Of a DNA stretch of 64,000 nt, positions 1 to 34,984 are shown in pieces. The DNA lies in contig OZ026567.1 of NCBI GenBank assembly GCA_964020155.1, positions 2,368,930 to 2,432,929 on the forward strand, read 5' to 3'. A model generated the notes under the pieces. The model did not search any database. It saw only the letters and a program-made list of their open reading frames with translations, and had not been told where the DNA came from. The stretch comes from Chondrilla cf. caribensis (taxonomy: Eukaryota; Porifera; Demospongiae; Chondrillida; Chondrillidae). Positions within the stretch are counted from its first letter, which is position 1, and each line of letters starts with the position of its first letter. The translations under genes and the position numbers were made by a program.

Positions 1-261
1 AAATCCCCAGCCAATGTACACAAAGGCAAATATAAACTAGATGAATGAATAGGAATACAAAGTAAGGTATTTTTTATATCACTCCAGTTGTTTTCTAACA
101 CATATGTATGAACATGTAATGAACAAGATAGAATTGAACAATTAAAGCCAACATTATGACAATGAATTCAATACAAGACTTGAGAGGTCAATACCAATGT
201 ACAAACCACACACGCCACAAGATGGCCCCGAAACAGACACTCAGGCAGTCATCAATCCACC

Positions 262-498
262 ACACCCTTCATCTGCCACACCCTGTATCTGCTACACCCC
301 TTATCTGCTACACTCTTCACCTGCCACACCCTTTATCTACCACACCCTTCACCTGCCACACTCTTTATCTGCCACACCCTTCACCTGCCACACTCTTTAT
401 CTGCCACACTCTTTATCTGCCACACTCTTTATCTGCCACACCCTTCACCTGCCACACTCTTTATCTGCCACACCCTTCACCTGCCACACTCTTTATTA
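262..498. repeat. 16-bp minisatellite (CTGCCACA-based)
   Basis: Tandem units of 16 bp, each made of CTGCCACA followed by one of two alternating 8-mers, CTCTTTAT or CCCTTCAC. Because the unit is not a multiple of three, the array reads open in more than one frame as low-complexity peptide; I do not regard these as genes. The rest of 1-1300 is AT-rich with TACGTA/TGTACATA words and shows nothing else I can name. Confidence 0.9.
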
Positions 499-1318
499 GC
501 CATCAATTCAGTGCACAAATTGCCACACGTACATAATGTTTTGATGATTGGTCAAATTAACTCATTAATCCTCCACTTTTCCTTTGTGAACTGCAAACAT
601 TCCCCATGTCACAAAGCAAATCAATAGACATCATTTCTACCACAACGATTTTTAACTGCTACAAATTTTTTCACCACTAACCCTACTGTACCACTTCCTC
701 CGCAAGGAGAGTGGAGTACATACGTATGTAGGTAATTGGAATAGTAATGATGTCAATATGTTGACATACACCAATCACATGACTCTGACGATGTCTCTTG
801 ATGGGATAAAAAGTTAGCAGGAATGTACAAATAACAGTAGGAATGACATCGTACACTACGTACATATGCTGTCACACTGCATGTCTCTGTACACTGTCAA
901 ACAGTTTGTCTGCCAACAAAGCCAACATGTACGTACGTACAATGAATGAAAACACCTCCAGGATTGTGTTACAAAATGACCATAATGTGTACACTGTGTA
1001 GGATCATTGCTACGTACATATCAATATGAGTTGAACAGTAAATCGTAATGTGAACAATTGACATAACATTTAAAGGGACTTGTTGAAGCAACAGGTTCTT
1101 ATTGGTAACCCAGCAGTTTCCTTTCAAAAAATTCCAGTAAGCTACATATACTTAACCTCACTGTATTATGTACGTGTATGTAGTTTAAATGATCCAACAC
1201 AACAACATAATAAGATGTTGCATTGTGTAGTTCTGCAAATAAGTGTCCATTCATAAACGTCACGCAATGTCTGTACTGGCAGATATCTAAGCTTGTCTGG
1301 TGGACAATTAAGTTTAAA

Positions 1319-1766
1319 TCAATACTGAATTGATTTTCCTGCATTTATGTTCATTAGCATGTAAAATCTTACTGGACTCGTTTTATAATTCATAAAAACC
1401 TTCTGGAGTGCTCGCTGAAACAGAAGAAACCTAGTTCAAAATCAACGCCTTCTAGTAGAAAGGTAAACAGCTACCCTTGGAAATGAAAATTTCGAATCTC
1501 GGGTGCATATCAGTGATCGGGTAGGCATTTCCTTCGTTGTATGACTAGTTTATAATCCTTCATCATTCTCAAGATGCCTATTAGACACGTGTATAGCATA
1601 ATATGGAGTAACCAAGCATGAACTGTTACATAACATAGATTACAATTATGATTAATCTCAATGTTTTATAATCGAATATTATCTACGTATAAACTAACCA
1701 CAAACTGATACTTACAAAGAAAACAATCCAATCCACAGTCCGTCGGCTTAGCGTTAACCTGCTCAT
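1319..1766 (-). CDS. Doubtful small two-exon gene divergent from UNC80
   Basis: On the minus strand an ATG at 1766 opens a 17-codon exon (1716-1766) ending at a good donor (GTAAGT). A second exon (1319-1414) follows a TTTCAG acceptor and stays in frame to a TGA, giving 48 residues rich in Arg/Lys with a Trp-Ile-Val-Phe-Phe stretch. A four-codon upstream ORF starts in the CCATTTT-containing region at 1786-1788. I do not recognise the protein. Support is only the splice signals, frame continuity and position opposite the UNC80 promoter. It could equally be a non-coding upstream antisense transcript. Confidence 0.22.
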
Positions 1767-2011
1767 TCGCCGCTTATTCGGACGCCATTTTTTGGAGATT
1801 CTCGAGACAGCTTCGATTTATATGTCAATACACGTGAGGGTTGTCGTATAAAACAAAGCACTTGTTTGCCCATACCAAGTACTGTACTTACATCCTTTGT
1901 GTAGAGTCTACGGTGTAGCCACGTTACGACATACACTTTTGTTACAGAGAAGTATGATAACCAGTATAACCTAGTCGAGCTTGTGTAGCTTTTCGTATTT
2001 TGTCGTTAGTT

Positions 2012-24794
<22,783 letters not shown>

Positions 24795-25827
24795 TATAGT
24801 AGGATTACAATGGTAATGACACGAAAACATTTAATTATTTTTTGTATGGTATGTTGTCACTTGGCGTTCATTTGTTCGTGTGTAAAAAAAATTTGTTATT
24901 GTAATTCGATATTTAATTGTGTTTTGAGATATTATGCATGTTTAATCTAGACCTGTATTGTGTGTGAACATTTTAACCTTTGTTATATATTATCATTACA
25001 TATACTTTCATAAATTTCCCAACAATAACTAAATACCGTATAATATATACTAACAAGTGAAACAAAATGAAAGAAATTATATAAAACAGTGAAATGTGTG
25101 GAAAACCTCAAAAGTATAGAATATGAAAGTTGGAGGTGGATTGAGCATATACAGTACTACTTTGAGGAAATCCAAACAAGTTATTCGACTGTCCATGACA
25201 TACAGACCAAATTTCAGACAAATTTATATTGCCAATAGAATTTATATCAATACAGTCTACATAAATTTCCAAAAATGGCATATTATACAAAATCGGTCAA
25301 ATTAATTTTGTTTTACATTAATTCTGTACACATACCTTGATAAATACTATGCATACTATATGTGTAACCATTGTTCTTCATTACCACAATGAATTAAGCA
25401 TGTATGTGTGCACTAGGACTACACCACCTACATATTATATTATGTATTCACGTAAAGCGCATAGTCTATGCATAATAATGTGCACACACATACGTAAATC
25501 AGCAAAAATGTATAAACACATACGAACCCAATGCAAATGTTACATTCAAATCAAGTCCTTCCCTTGTATGTCAATAATTGCAACTTGTCCAGCGCAGCTT
25601 ACATACAGCATCGTTAATTTGCATCCTGTTTACCAACCTACAAGTCCCTATATAGAAACAATAGGCCGCCCACACATGCCCTGAGATGCCTGGGCATGCC
25701 TGCATTTTTGGCGGGCCGGGTTGTGGTTTTCTTGCCTACACTGTAGTAGTTCCAAGAAGAGCTTGTGTGTGGGTGTACGTATACACCTAGGCAGTGCATA
25801 CTCTGTGCAGATCTATTAAAGAAAGGA
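24795..25827. other. Intergenic, AT-rich, no gene seen
   Basis: Sequence between the UNC80 stop and the next gene. It must hold the UNC80 3' UTR and the promoter or first non-coding exon of the phosphotransferase gene. I see no canonical AATAAA close to the UNC80 stop and no repeat structure of note. Confidence 0.5.
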
Positions 25828-28671
25828 ATGAATCCAGGAGAGACTCACATTAATGCGCTCTTGGAAGCACTTTGTAGTCAAAGTAAAAAGGACTGGATCA
25901 CCAGGATTAGAGATTTAACTGGCCTTCCTCAGAGGCCAAAGCTGGACTTATTCACCAAGCACTACCTCAGCAGGTATGTAGTATCTGTACTATTCATATT
26001 TGTGTCAGTAATTTTCCTCTCCTACAAATGTTAGAGGTATATTTTAGTATTAACATACCTCAAAAGCACTTCATCACAAGGAAGGTTGGAATTCCAATTT
26101 TGAAAATATCCATAGGAATCAAATAAAAAACATACCAGGTGTAGATGTGTAAAAAAGAATACCTATTATATCTTGAATCCATTTACAATCCGCAATAGGA
26201 CCTCTTTTGAGGGACTGCAGTGATTATAGCCCCCTCCATTTGTAGGACAATGCAACACTACACTAAGTATCAGACAGCTTAGTACTATGATTTTGTCTAA
26301 TGCACAGTAACTAACCTACTGTAAGGATGTACTGCCTAATGTGTGGATGAACGGCTAGGCATTCTAACAGAGGTTAAAATATTGTGTGTTTACATACGTA
26401 TCATTTACATATGTATATTATATGTATACATTATGAATGTATTAGTGTATGTACTTTGTGATCTACAGCGTATACTACATGATCTGTCACTTTTTCATGC
26501 ATATCATGTGAAATGGGATTTGTACTGTATAATCCACCAATGCATTCACCATATTGCATCTTTGCAATAGAAGATTTGAGGGGTAAACAGAAATAATGTG
26601 GTACACATGTGCCTACTCTTTGTGTGCGGTTGTGGGAGAGAATGTATATTATTGCATGTACCCACAAATATTCTGACTTGTCATGGGCATGCCCAGGCCA
26701 GTCTTATAAATTATGAGAATTGATGTTATCGGTATGTGTCATGTCAACAGTAAATTAAACACCTTCAAAGTGTACTGTGCAATTCAAATCACTTACATGT
26801 TTCTACATGTCTCTCTGTGTATGTGTGTGCTCACATGTACACCTGTGCTTACATGTGTGTGTGTGTTTGTGTGCGTGTATATGTATACACTTATGTGTGC
26901 ATGTAATATAACATACAGTTCTGCATCCATGATATGTAGACACAACTGGCCTAGGTAGCCAAATAAGGAAATATTGGAGTCAATACTCATCACTCCAGCC
27001 ACATACTCTCATTTCAAAGGCAACTGATAACCACATAGAGATACGTATCTCTTTGAACCTGCACTTGATAAGTTGCAACTTGTGCACATTTTACATACGT
27101 AATCATTGTTCATAACATGTATGTATTAAGATTTCATCTTACTACCTGCTATAACAATTATATGTACAGTGGTGACTGGAAGTAATAACCCTAACACCTC
27201 AAGAGCACTTGAGAGTGCCTCACGAGGTTTGATATCATTATATCCAATCCCCACTGTATATACAAGTCATACAAGTGATGTCATGTTTTCTTGTGTTTCT
27301 TGTCATACACCAATAGGAGGAAAGATGCAAACCCAACCTACCTGTTGGAGTATAGAGGTAGAAAGTATGTGAAGTTTGTGGTTAGATTGGCACCAACGCA
27401 TGGTTCGAACACTGGAATACACAATGTGAGGACACGTAGACAGGACAGGTCACACATTGCAGTGATTGTAACATTGTACTCTAACCATATATGTACACAT
27501 AACACAATGTTAGAGCTGTTTATATTTTACAGATGGTATTGTATGTATAATATTCATTACAACATACCTTACAGTGTGTGTGAATTAGAACACTACTCAA
27601 TCGATCCAAACTATTGAGATTTAGAACACAATTTGATGTTAACATTTTGCAATGAAAACTATAATAACTCCACCAATTAATGTGCGTACTTGTAGATTGC
27701 CCGGGAATACAGAATATTGGAGAGCCTGTACCATACCAAGACCATCCCAGTAACAAAGCCTCTAGTATTTGAAGATGACAGTAAAATTGGAAGGCAATTC
27801 TTTATCAGAGAATACGTGGATGTGAGTTGTTCATCCTATAAATGTGTAGGCTACTTTACCCTAAGAAGCAACACCACATGGCTTCTATTCATTCTTATAT
27901 AGGGTATGAACTTCACTGATGCAAGCATGACAAAGTGCTATGGCCTTAAAGATCACAACTATGAAACAAATAAAGTAGCAGTAAAAGATACAGACAAAGA
28001 GCTCTGCTTCAAGTCCGCAGTGCGTGTATTGGCACAGCTACACAACTTGGCAGCACCAGGCAGTCCAGTCTACAATGCATATGTGGCTGTTAATGGTGTA
28101 CAGGGCCAATCTATACAAAACTTCTGGAGACAAAGAGTAAGTAGCAAAATAGTTAAAATAGTATATGTAGATATGCTCACTATGTTGTAGATATTCATAG
28201 CTTATAGACTATAGTATTGTTGTTGAGAAAAAAAGATCCAAACGTATTTTCCCAACAACAGTTGGAAACATTGCAGACCGAAGTTTCTACTTGACTATAG
28301 TATCATAGTAGGACTCACAGAGTATTAGAAAGGTACATACTTGTGTAATTGGGGATGAGCTCTAGGCAGAATTAAGTATTTTTACATGTCAAGCCAACTG
28401 TGCACTGAATGATTTTTTTACAATCTGTCCATTGGTACAGGTTGGACTTTGGAAAACATCCTCTGATGTACATGATGGCTTTAATGACATGCAACAATTG
28501 CAAAATAGGCTAACAAAAATGTCTCCAAACATAATGAATGTTCTGCCATGTAAGTTGTTGCAATTACTAGGCTACATTGACCTTAAACTGTTCACTTCAT
28601 TGATAGATGCATAAATCAAACTGTAATAAGTATACACTAGGCACACACACAAACACACGCACACACACACA

Positions 28672-28712
<41 letters not shown>

Positions 28713-30360
28713 AACACACACACGCACACAAACACACACACACATACATACACAAACAAAGAAACAAACACAAACACACACACAGGCACACAAACACACA
28801 TGCACGCACACAAACACACATGCACGCACACAAACACACACACACACAAACACACACGTACGCAACACACACGCACACACACACACAAACACACGCACAC
28901 ACACACACACGCGCGCGCGCGCACACAAGCTTACACATATGCAGATGCAAATATTATTATTATAATATTATACTGTATTATTATTATGTAGTATACTATG
29001 TTCCCATATTATGATAACTATGCAGCTGTGATCCACGGAGACTACAATTTTAGGAACTTGGTGTTTGACCCCGATACTCGTGAAGTAAAGGCAGTGTTGG
29101 ACTGGGAGATGGCTGGAATTGGGGATGCATTATGCGATTTGGCCGAGTTCCTACTCTGTTTAGTCAAACCAGCTGACTGTGGTTACCACATAAGTCTTCC
29201 TAACTCCTTTCAGTTCAGTAAGTGGTACTCTGGTTCTAAACAACAAGTTGCTAGCTTATTAGTATTCTCTCAGTTGCAGGACTGTTTTGGAACATTAAAC
29301 ACACATTAATTTTAGCATCTAGCATTTAGCTGGTTAGATTGGATTTACTTATTGAGTATTTGATACATGCATCCCATCATAATGTTATATTAGAGAATGA
29401 TATGAGCAGTGAATAGTGTACATATTCCACAACAACCTGCATACCTACTGTACTACTGCAGATCTCCCAATTCAAATTACAAAGGATGCCATGTTCCAAG
29501 TTCACCAGGATGTAATTATTTCAAGAAGACAGCAGCTGGGGATTCAACAGTATTTCATCCCATGGCCAAGGATGTTCTCTTTTGCCTTGGCCACTGCTTG
29601 CTTGAGATTCGCCAGTATCTTCAAGGTATGTATATACATCACACAATCATCCATTGGTGTTCTTCAATAGGATGATAATTAATTTACGGTAAAATCAAGT
29701 AAAAGCTTGCATATCATAAATACCATGTATTAATAATGTGAAGTACATAAACGACCAATATGTACCGTCTGTAACATGTACTACATGTATACATTGAGCC
29801 GTAATCATTTCAACAAATATCATCAATTAAACTGTCACCCTTCATGGTTCTATTTACTGGGACACACAAAACATGCAGTATACATTTGTAGCTATTGTAC
29901 AGTACATATATCAGGGAGTACCCACATTATGGATTTGTCATAGATTTCACATGCTGCAAAAAGTTCATTTTGTTGACAACAACCGTGTATCGTTTGGAAT
30001 TTCTAGAAGTTGGAATTATATATAGTAGTCATTAAATATAAGTTTTGTCTCAAACATAATTATTATTATGCATACTACATATTATGAAAGTACAACATTT
30101 GTACATGAGATGTATGGCTTCCTTGCACATTGTAGTCAAATTAACATGAGGCTAAGTACATATCTCCACCCTGCGTTGTGAATTTCATTAACAGTAAACA
30201 GTAAACACTGCATGAATATCATATCACATTCATGCAGGTTGCATTGGCAGATGGAGAGCATAGAGGTCATGAGTGCTATGAATTGATGAGTGATGGATCA
30301 ATGGAAATGATGATTACTGTTCTCTGCAAAGGTGGCTGTAAAATGTTGGACTCCATGTGA
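25828..30360 (+). CDS. APH-fold phosphotransferase, ACAD11/ACAD10 N-domain-like
   Basis: Eight exons (25828-25973, 27317-27425, 27696-27821, 27903-28136, 28441-28549, 29026-29217, 29462-29625, 30238-30360) join in frame to 400 aa. The fold is that of the aminoglycoside phosphotransferase/ACAD10-11 kinase-like family. NPTYLLEYRGRKYV resembles the N-lobe strand, AREYRILESL the alpha-C region, and FFIREYVDG the hinge. The catalytic loop is HGDYNFRNLVF (Asp247, Asn252) and the metal motif is LDWE (Asp267), followed by GDALCDLAEF. In ACAD10/11 this domain phosphorylates 4-hydroxyacyl-CoA before an acyl-CoA dehydrogenase domain acts. Here the chain ends after the APH domain, and no dehydrogenase exon follows before the minus-strand genes. 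The substrate is therefore unknown. The ATG at 25828 is the first in the exon; an upstream non-coding exon is possible. Confidence 0.82.
28640..28926. repeat. CA/GT microsatellite in phosphotransferase intron 5
   Basis: Interrupted (CA)n with AAACAC and CGCACA variants, ending in a short CGCGCGCGCG run at about 28911-28921. It is noncoding in both directions. Confidence 0.93.
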
Positions 30361-30946
30361 AACAGGATCATTGCTTGACTGACACAAGGAACACTATTAT
30401 AAATTAGATGCATGTCCGGTATGTCTAGGTATGACTTCAGGATAGTGAATACATATAATATTATACTATATCATGAATATACTGTTATTACTATAATTTA
30501 TGGCTAATTATGCTAGTATTGATTTGAAATTAATCATTCAGCATGATAAATACATGGAGATCATAAAATTAATTGTAAAATATATATTATTTTTAATAGA
30601 TATAATTTCGTAAATACCACTGTATATGAATGTGAGAAGAAATTAAATTTTCTTCGTTGTATTATTGTATATGAAGCCATGAGCAATATATAGAAGATAA
30701 ATACTCCACCTACAGTACTGGTATGAGCAATACAATATACCATGCCTGTGAATAAACTACTCCAAGTCTTGTTGGAAGTACACCATACACCTAACTTTTA
30801 ATACAATTAATTAATTACTGTTTTCAATTACTCCACGACATATTTATTAAAGCAAACATTCATATTATAAGTAACAAATTAATAAATTAAGCCTTCTACA
30901 AATATGTCACAATATTGATATTATCACACGTCCTATTAGATTCTAT
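30361..30946. other. Convergent intergenic region, very AT-rich
   Basis: Lies between the phosphotransferase stop (+) and the 3' end of the first beta-prism gene (-). It holds only AT-rich sequence and no ORF of interest. Confidence 0.5.
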
Positions 30947-30952
30947 TTTATT
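30947..30952 (-). terminator. Polyadenylation signal of beta-prism gene copy A
   Basis: AATAAA on the minus strand, 28 bp past the TAA at 30980-30982. The second gene copy has AATAGA at the equivalent place. Confidence 0.6.
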
Positions 30953-30979
30953 CAATAAAGTGAAGTTGGCTTGATAACA

Positions 30980-31453
30980 TTAACCTCCTTCTTCTTCTTC
31001 GTCCACGTCTTCTTTCTTCAATTTGTAGCAGATATAAACGTAATCCCCTCCAGCCAGGTCGTTACAGTCTTGGTTGTCGCGAACCCAGTGCTTGGGAGGG
31101 TAAATGTGACTGGTACCCCCGAAAATTACATCCAATCCAGCTATCGGAGGCCACCCGTTCTTTCCCGCCTTGAGATACGTTATATAGATATACTTGGGGC
31201 CTGCTCCTGCGCAAATGTCCTGTGATATCTTCGTGTGGTCTCTTTGGATGGGATAGTTCGATGTCAGTCCGGCAACAACACTGAGTGAGGTGATTGCTTC
31301 ATTGAGTTCATCAGTCTTTTTGTAAGTCAGATAAATATACTTCCCTCCTGCATTCTTGTTTAAATCGACGGGAATGAGATTGTAACCTGAATCTGCCTGT
31401 ACATGCCCTCCGCTATTCATAGTGAGAATCTTCAAATCACCAATGTATGCCAT
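30980..31453 (-). CDS. Three-repeat beta-prism (MABP-like) protein, copy A
   Basis: 157 residues in one coding exon, with no signal peptide or membrane segment, so probably cytosolic. Three internal repeats each end in an AGG/GAG-x-YIYxxY strand: DLNKNAGGKYIYLTY, then GAGPKYIYITY, then DLAGGDYVYICY. The second and third begin with ITSLSVVAG and IAGLDVIFG. This threefold pattern fits the MABP (MVB12-associated beta-prism) type of fold, found in ESCRT-I MVB12, DENN proteins and some pore-forming proteins. Assignment is by pattern only. The tail is acidic (VDEEEEGG). The ATG at 31453 lies 16 nt after an intron acceptor; the first exon is non-coding, with a TATA box upstream. Copy B at 34251-34706 differs at 16 positions over about 151. 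Confidence 0.8.
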   Translation of the reverse strand: MAYIGDLKILTMNSGGHVQADSGYNLIPVDLNKNAGGKYIYLTYKKTDELNEAITSLSVVAGLTSNYPIQRDHTKISQDICAGAGPKYIYITYLKAGKNGWPPIAGLDVIFGGTSHIYPPKHWVRDNQDCNDLAGGDYVYICYKLKKEDVDEEEEGG

Positions 31454-31469
31454 ACTAGCAGTACAGTAT

Positions 31470-31970
31470 CTAACATGAAAGACAAAAACAAGTAATTTGA
31501 GTTCAAAAGTTCATGGGGCTACTGCCCTCCTAACTCAATTACTTGGACAAATTTTTTAGGTTCAAAATAACATTCACTAAAGATATTACGTTCATCGAAG
31601 CCTTTGTGCTCTACATTTAGCCCAATTTGTAATTCTTGCCATTTCAAAATCACCCACTTTTTTCGCGCAAAATTAATATAATGTAAATTCACCATTGTTG
31701 TTACCCATAGAAACATATATTATATATGTACTGTTGAAATGAAAAACATAATTATTATAGGGGCTGTCGCTCATACACTTCAACTGTGCATACATACATA
31801 CATCACTATAATTACTCACATTATACATACACAATGTCATACGTATGTTACATGCACAATTTATACATAATGAAAACATCACCACAGACGCTAGCTGTAT
31901 TTTCTGCTCACATTACTAGCAAAGTTCTTCTACTGGTGAGGTCTGCACAATAAGTCCAACAAAAATGAGA
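31470..31970 (-). other. 5' UTR intron and non-coding first exon of copy A
   Basis: The acceptor is TGTTAG before 31469 (minus strand) and the donor GTGAGC is at 31906-31911. The non-coding first exon runs from 31912 to about 31970, roughly 25-30 bp below the TATA box. The same architecture is conserved in copy B with a shorter intron (34715-34887). Confidence 0.6.
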
Positions 31971-31993
31971 GTAACTTAAGCAAAGGTGATTGG

Positions 31994-32004
31994 CCTCTTT
32001 TATA
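31994..32004 (-). promoter_or_regulatory. TATA box of copy A
   Basis: On the minus strand the sequence reads TATAAAAGAGG within a longer block (CATCAGTGTATAAAAGAGGC) shared with copy B. It is correctly spaced for initiation near 31970. Promoters of the housekeeping genes in this window show no such box, so this gene pair looks regulated or highly expressed. Confidence 0.7.
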
Positions 32005-32849
32005 CACTGATGCATTTCCTATAGTATTAATAGTTAATACTTAAAGTTTAATCTATCAATGCCATTTGATATGACTTCAAATCAATTGTCCCAATGTCGT
32101 GGTATTTATCAATCTTTCCTAGACATAAAGGATGCTAGTGTGTTCTTTCAGGATTGATGTGTGTTGATGATCACATGATAGGTAACAGTTGAGAAGCATA
32201 CGTAGATGACCAACAATAGCATGCACTATAGGTAGTTCATAATTATCACAAAGTGTTTGTCTATTGATCTATTTAAATACCTCATTGTGCACACTATAAT
32301 AGAGTAGGAATATCCGCATGAACCAACGACGAAAACGGACATAGGCTATAGATGTTCCTCAATGAGGTTTGAATTGCAATCAATTCTTGCATGACTGGAA
32401 CGGACTGACTTGGAATGGTTCCTACTTGTGTGTATCACAGATCAGCTCCAAACCATTGAAAATCACACATAATTATGCACTGTCATACGTACATGGATGT
32501 ATTAATATAGTGGAATCAGTCCTTTTGAATTTGAAAGCATTCAGAGACACGGTTAGTCCAAGATTTTGCATTGGTTCCATTTTTACATCTATCAGCAACA
32601 TTCAAAACCCTCACTCCCTATGTATCACTTTGATCACTGCATGATACCTACGTATAGCCAATTATCAAAATTTGAAATTAACCGTGTACGTCCATTGAAC
32701 CAACCAAGCAATCTGGTGTAATCTACTCTTGATAGTAAGAATATAACTATTAACGCAATTGTCAGAGCAATAACATCCTCTTATCTACTCTTTCATTTAT
32801 ATTCCAGGCAGAGATCCAGAGGGGATTGATTCCTTGGGTCACACACACA

Positions 32850-32892
<43 letters not shown>

Positions 32893-32923
32893 GCATGCAC
32901 GCATGCACGTACACGCACACACA

Positions 32924-32980
<57 letters not shown>

Positions 32981-34250
32981 GCACGCACGCACACACACCC
33001 TAACAAAGACAAATTCCAAGCAATATTCAGTGCCCGTGTTTTATTTTATGAAATAGCTAGTTAAAATGCTTGGTTAATTCAAAACAAAGGTTGTAATTCA
33101 GCCTGCGACAGTTGAACCATTCAATCAAAGTGTCAGCACGTATAATTATATAGTAGATCAGGGAACATACAGCATAATATTTGGAGGCTAAATCATGGAT
33201 TGAATGGGAGAACCCATAGCGAACGTATACAGAATGAAGACAGAAAGAATATAATATAATATGGAGGACATCAATCTGCAGTAGATCGCATTGTTCATAG
33301 ATACATAGGTTTATAGCAACAACATGACTTTTAATATTTCAAGTATGCCCTCATTGCACTCAGGTGACAGTTCGTAATACTAAATTATCATCATATTATT
33401 AGTATAATATTCCAGTAGTGTCCTATCTCAATCTCAACCTCTATCTGTACCTATGGAATGTACTTTTTCTTTCTGTTATTTCTGCTGATTAATTGTAATT
33501 TCATTGTATGTATAATCCCTATGTAATGTAAAATCCCTATGTATATTGATAGCCAATGTAGATTTTTGTGTTAACAGAACAGTTCTGTGTATGAATGTGA
33601 TTTAGCTACACTGTACATTTTCAACCAAATTGGCTGTATTATCGAATTTACCAGATCTGTTAGTTAGAGAAGATTTTGAAATAGCAAACCTTTAAATCCC
33701 CTACATTGCATCATTGTTCCATTGTATAATACATTAAGTCATAAGCAATTAAAAAGATTAAATGTAGTATATTCCATCTACAGCATGAACAGTACAATAT
33801 TTAAAAAATCGAATAGGGATTTCGGACTGCAAAGTTTCCAACTGTTGTAGACTGCTTTTTTAAACTCTAATCCAAACGGATTTTCCCAACAACAGTACAA
33901 TATTTCATGCAAGTGATTAAACTACACCACATCTTACATCACATCTACACCTTAGTCGGTAATTTAACACAATTAAACGCTTTCAATTGCAAGACCTATC
34001 TCTTTTGGAACAAACATTTACATGCAATGATATGGTGGGAATCATTGCTGCATGCGTGAGTCGTAATGATCACGATTATAACAGAATATTGAGCATAATC
34101 ACACTGAGTATAACTTGAGCCTTCTACGTAATATGTTACAAAAGTAAGAATATCACCCTTATACTGCATTACACTATATTACTTAAGTCCTATTACATTC
34201 TATTCCATTTGACAGGAAAGTTGGCTTGACAATAATTAACCTCCTTCTTA
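32005..34250. other. Spacer between beta-prism copies, partly duplicated flank
   Basis: The copy A promoter flank (about 32005-33000) matches the copy B flank (about 34985-35910). Shared features are the GGAATATCCGCATGA word, the TGACTTGGAAT block and the CAGRGATCCAGAGG block directly before the CA array. 33060-34200 is AT-rich with no gene. It contains a partial copy (about 33825-33900) of a repeat also present at 28225-28295. Confidence 0.55.
32840..33000. repeat. CA microsatellite upstream of copy A
   Basis: (CA)n interrupted by a GCACGCATGCACGCATG block. It is preceded by the conserved CAGAGATCCAGAGG sequence also found before the 35.77-kb array, so it lies inside the duplicated unit. 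Confidence 0.93.
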
Positions 34251-34706
34251 TTAGTCCACGTCTTCTTTCTTCAATTTGTAGCAGATATAAACGTAATCCC
34301 CTCCAGCCAGGTCATTACAGTCTTGGTTGTCGCGAACCCAGTGCTTGGGAGGGTAAATGTGACTGGTACCCCCAAAAATTACATCCAATCCAGCTATCGG
34401 AGGCCACCCCTGCTTTCCCCCCTTGATATACGTTATATAGATATACTTGGGGCCTGCTCCTTCGCAAATGTCCTGTGATATCTTCGTGTGGTTGCTTTGG
34501 ATGGGATAGTTTGATGTCAGTCCGGCAACAACACTGAGTGAGGTGATTGCTTCAGCGAGTTCATCAGTCTTTTGGTAAGTCAGATAAATATACTTCCCTC
34601 CTGCATTCTTGTTTAAATCGACAGGAATGAGTTTGTAACCTGAATCTGGTTGTGCAAGCCCTCCACTATCCATACAGATAAGCTTCAAGTCACCAATATA
34701 TGCCAT
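34251..34706 (-). CDS. Three-repeat beta-prism (MABP-like) protein, copy B
   Basis: Paralogue of copy A, about 3.3 kb away in the same orientation, 151 residues. The three repeats with DLNKNAGGKYIYLTY, GAGPKYIYITY and GGDYVYICY are intact, and the last 35 or so shared residues are identical. It stops at LKKEDVD, because a Glu codon of copy A's acidic tail is a TAA here. The downstream nucleotides still match the old tail. The start is ATG 34706, eight nt after the intron acceptor; an in-frame ATG farther out lies in the intron. Function is unknown. The conserved promoter and ORF suggest both copies are active. Confidence 0.8.
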   Translation of the reverse strand: MAYIGDLKLICMDSGGLAQPDSGYKLIPVDLNKNAGGKYIYLTYQKTDELAEAITSLSVVAGLTSNYPIQSNHTKISQDICEGAGPKYIYITYIKGGKQGWPPIAGLDVIFGGTSHIYPPKHWVRDNQDCNDLAGGDYVYICYKLKKEDVD

Positions 34707-34973
34707 ACTGAAATCTATAACATGCAAAGAAAGAAAAATCACTCATGCACAGGTATTAGACTTCCACTGTATGTAGACTTATACATACATCATTATAAGT
34801 AGTCACATCACACATATATTATACACAAGCTAAATTTTATACATAATAAATGTGTAACCACAGTCATTTTTTACAATGTTTGCTCACATTTGCAATAACA
34901 GTCCTCTACGTACTGGTTGGTCTGCACAATATGTCCAATGAAAACTGAGAGTAATTCTGGCAAGGCTGACTAG

Positions 34974-34984
34974 CCTCTTTTATA
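34974..34984 (-). promoter_or_regulatory. TATA box of copy B
   Basis: Same TATAAAAGAGG core and flanks as copy A, at the same distance from the donor of the non-coding first exon (34888 to about 34950). Confidence 0.7.

Noticed and set aside
156..536. 126-residue His/Thr/Pro-rich frame
   Set aside because: It is the 16-bp minisatellite read in one frame; an alternative frame is equally open.
30971..31225. 84-residue plus-strand frame over beta-prism copy A
   Set aside because: Antisense shadow. The minus-strand protein is conserved in a paralogue while this frame is not preserved at its start.
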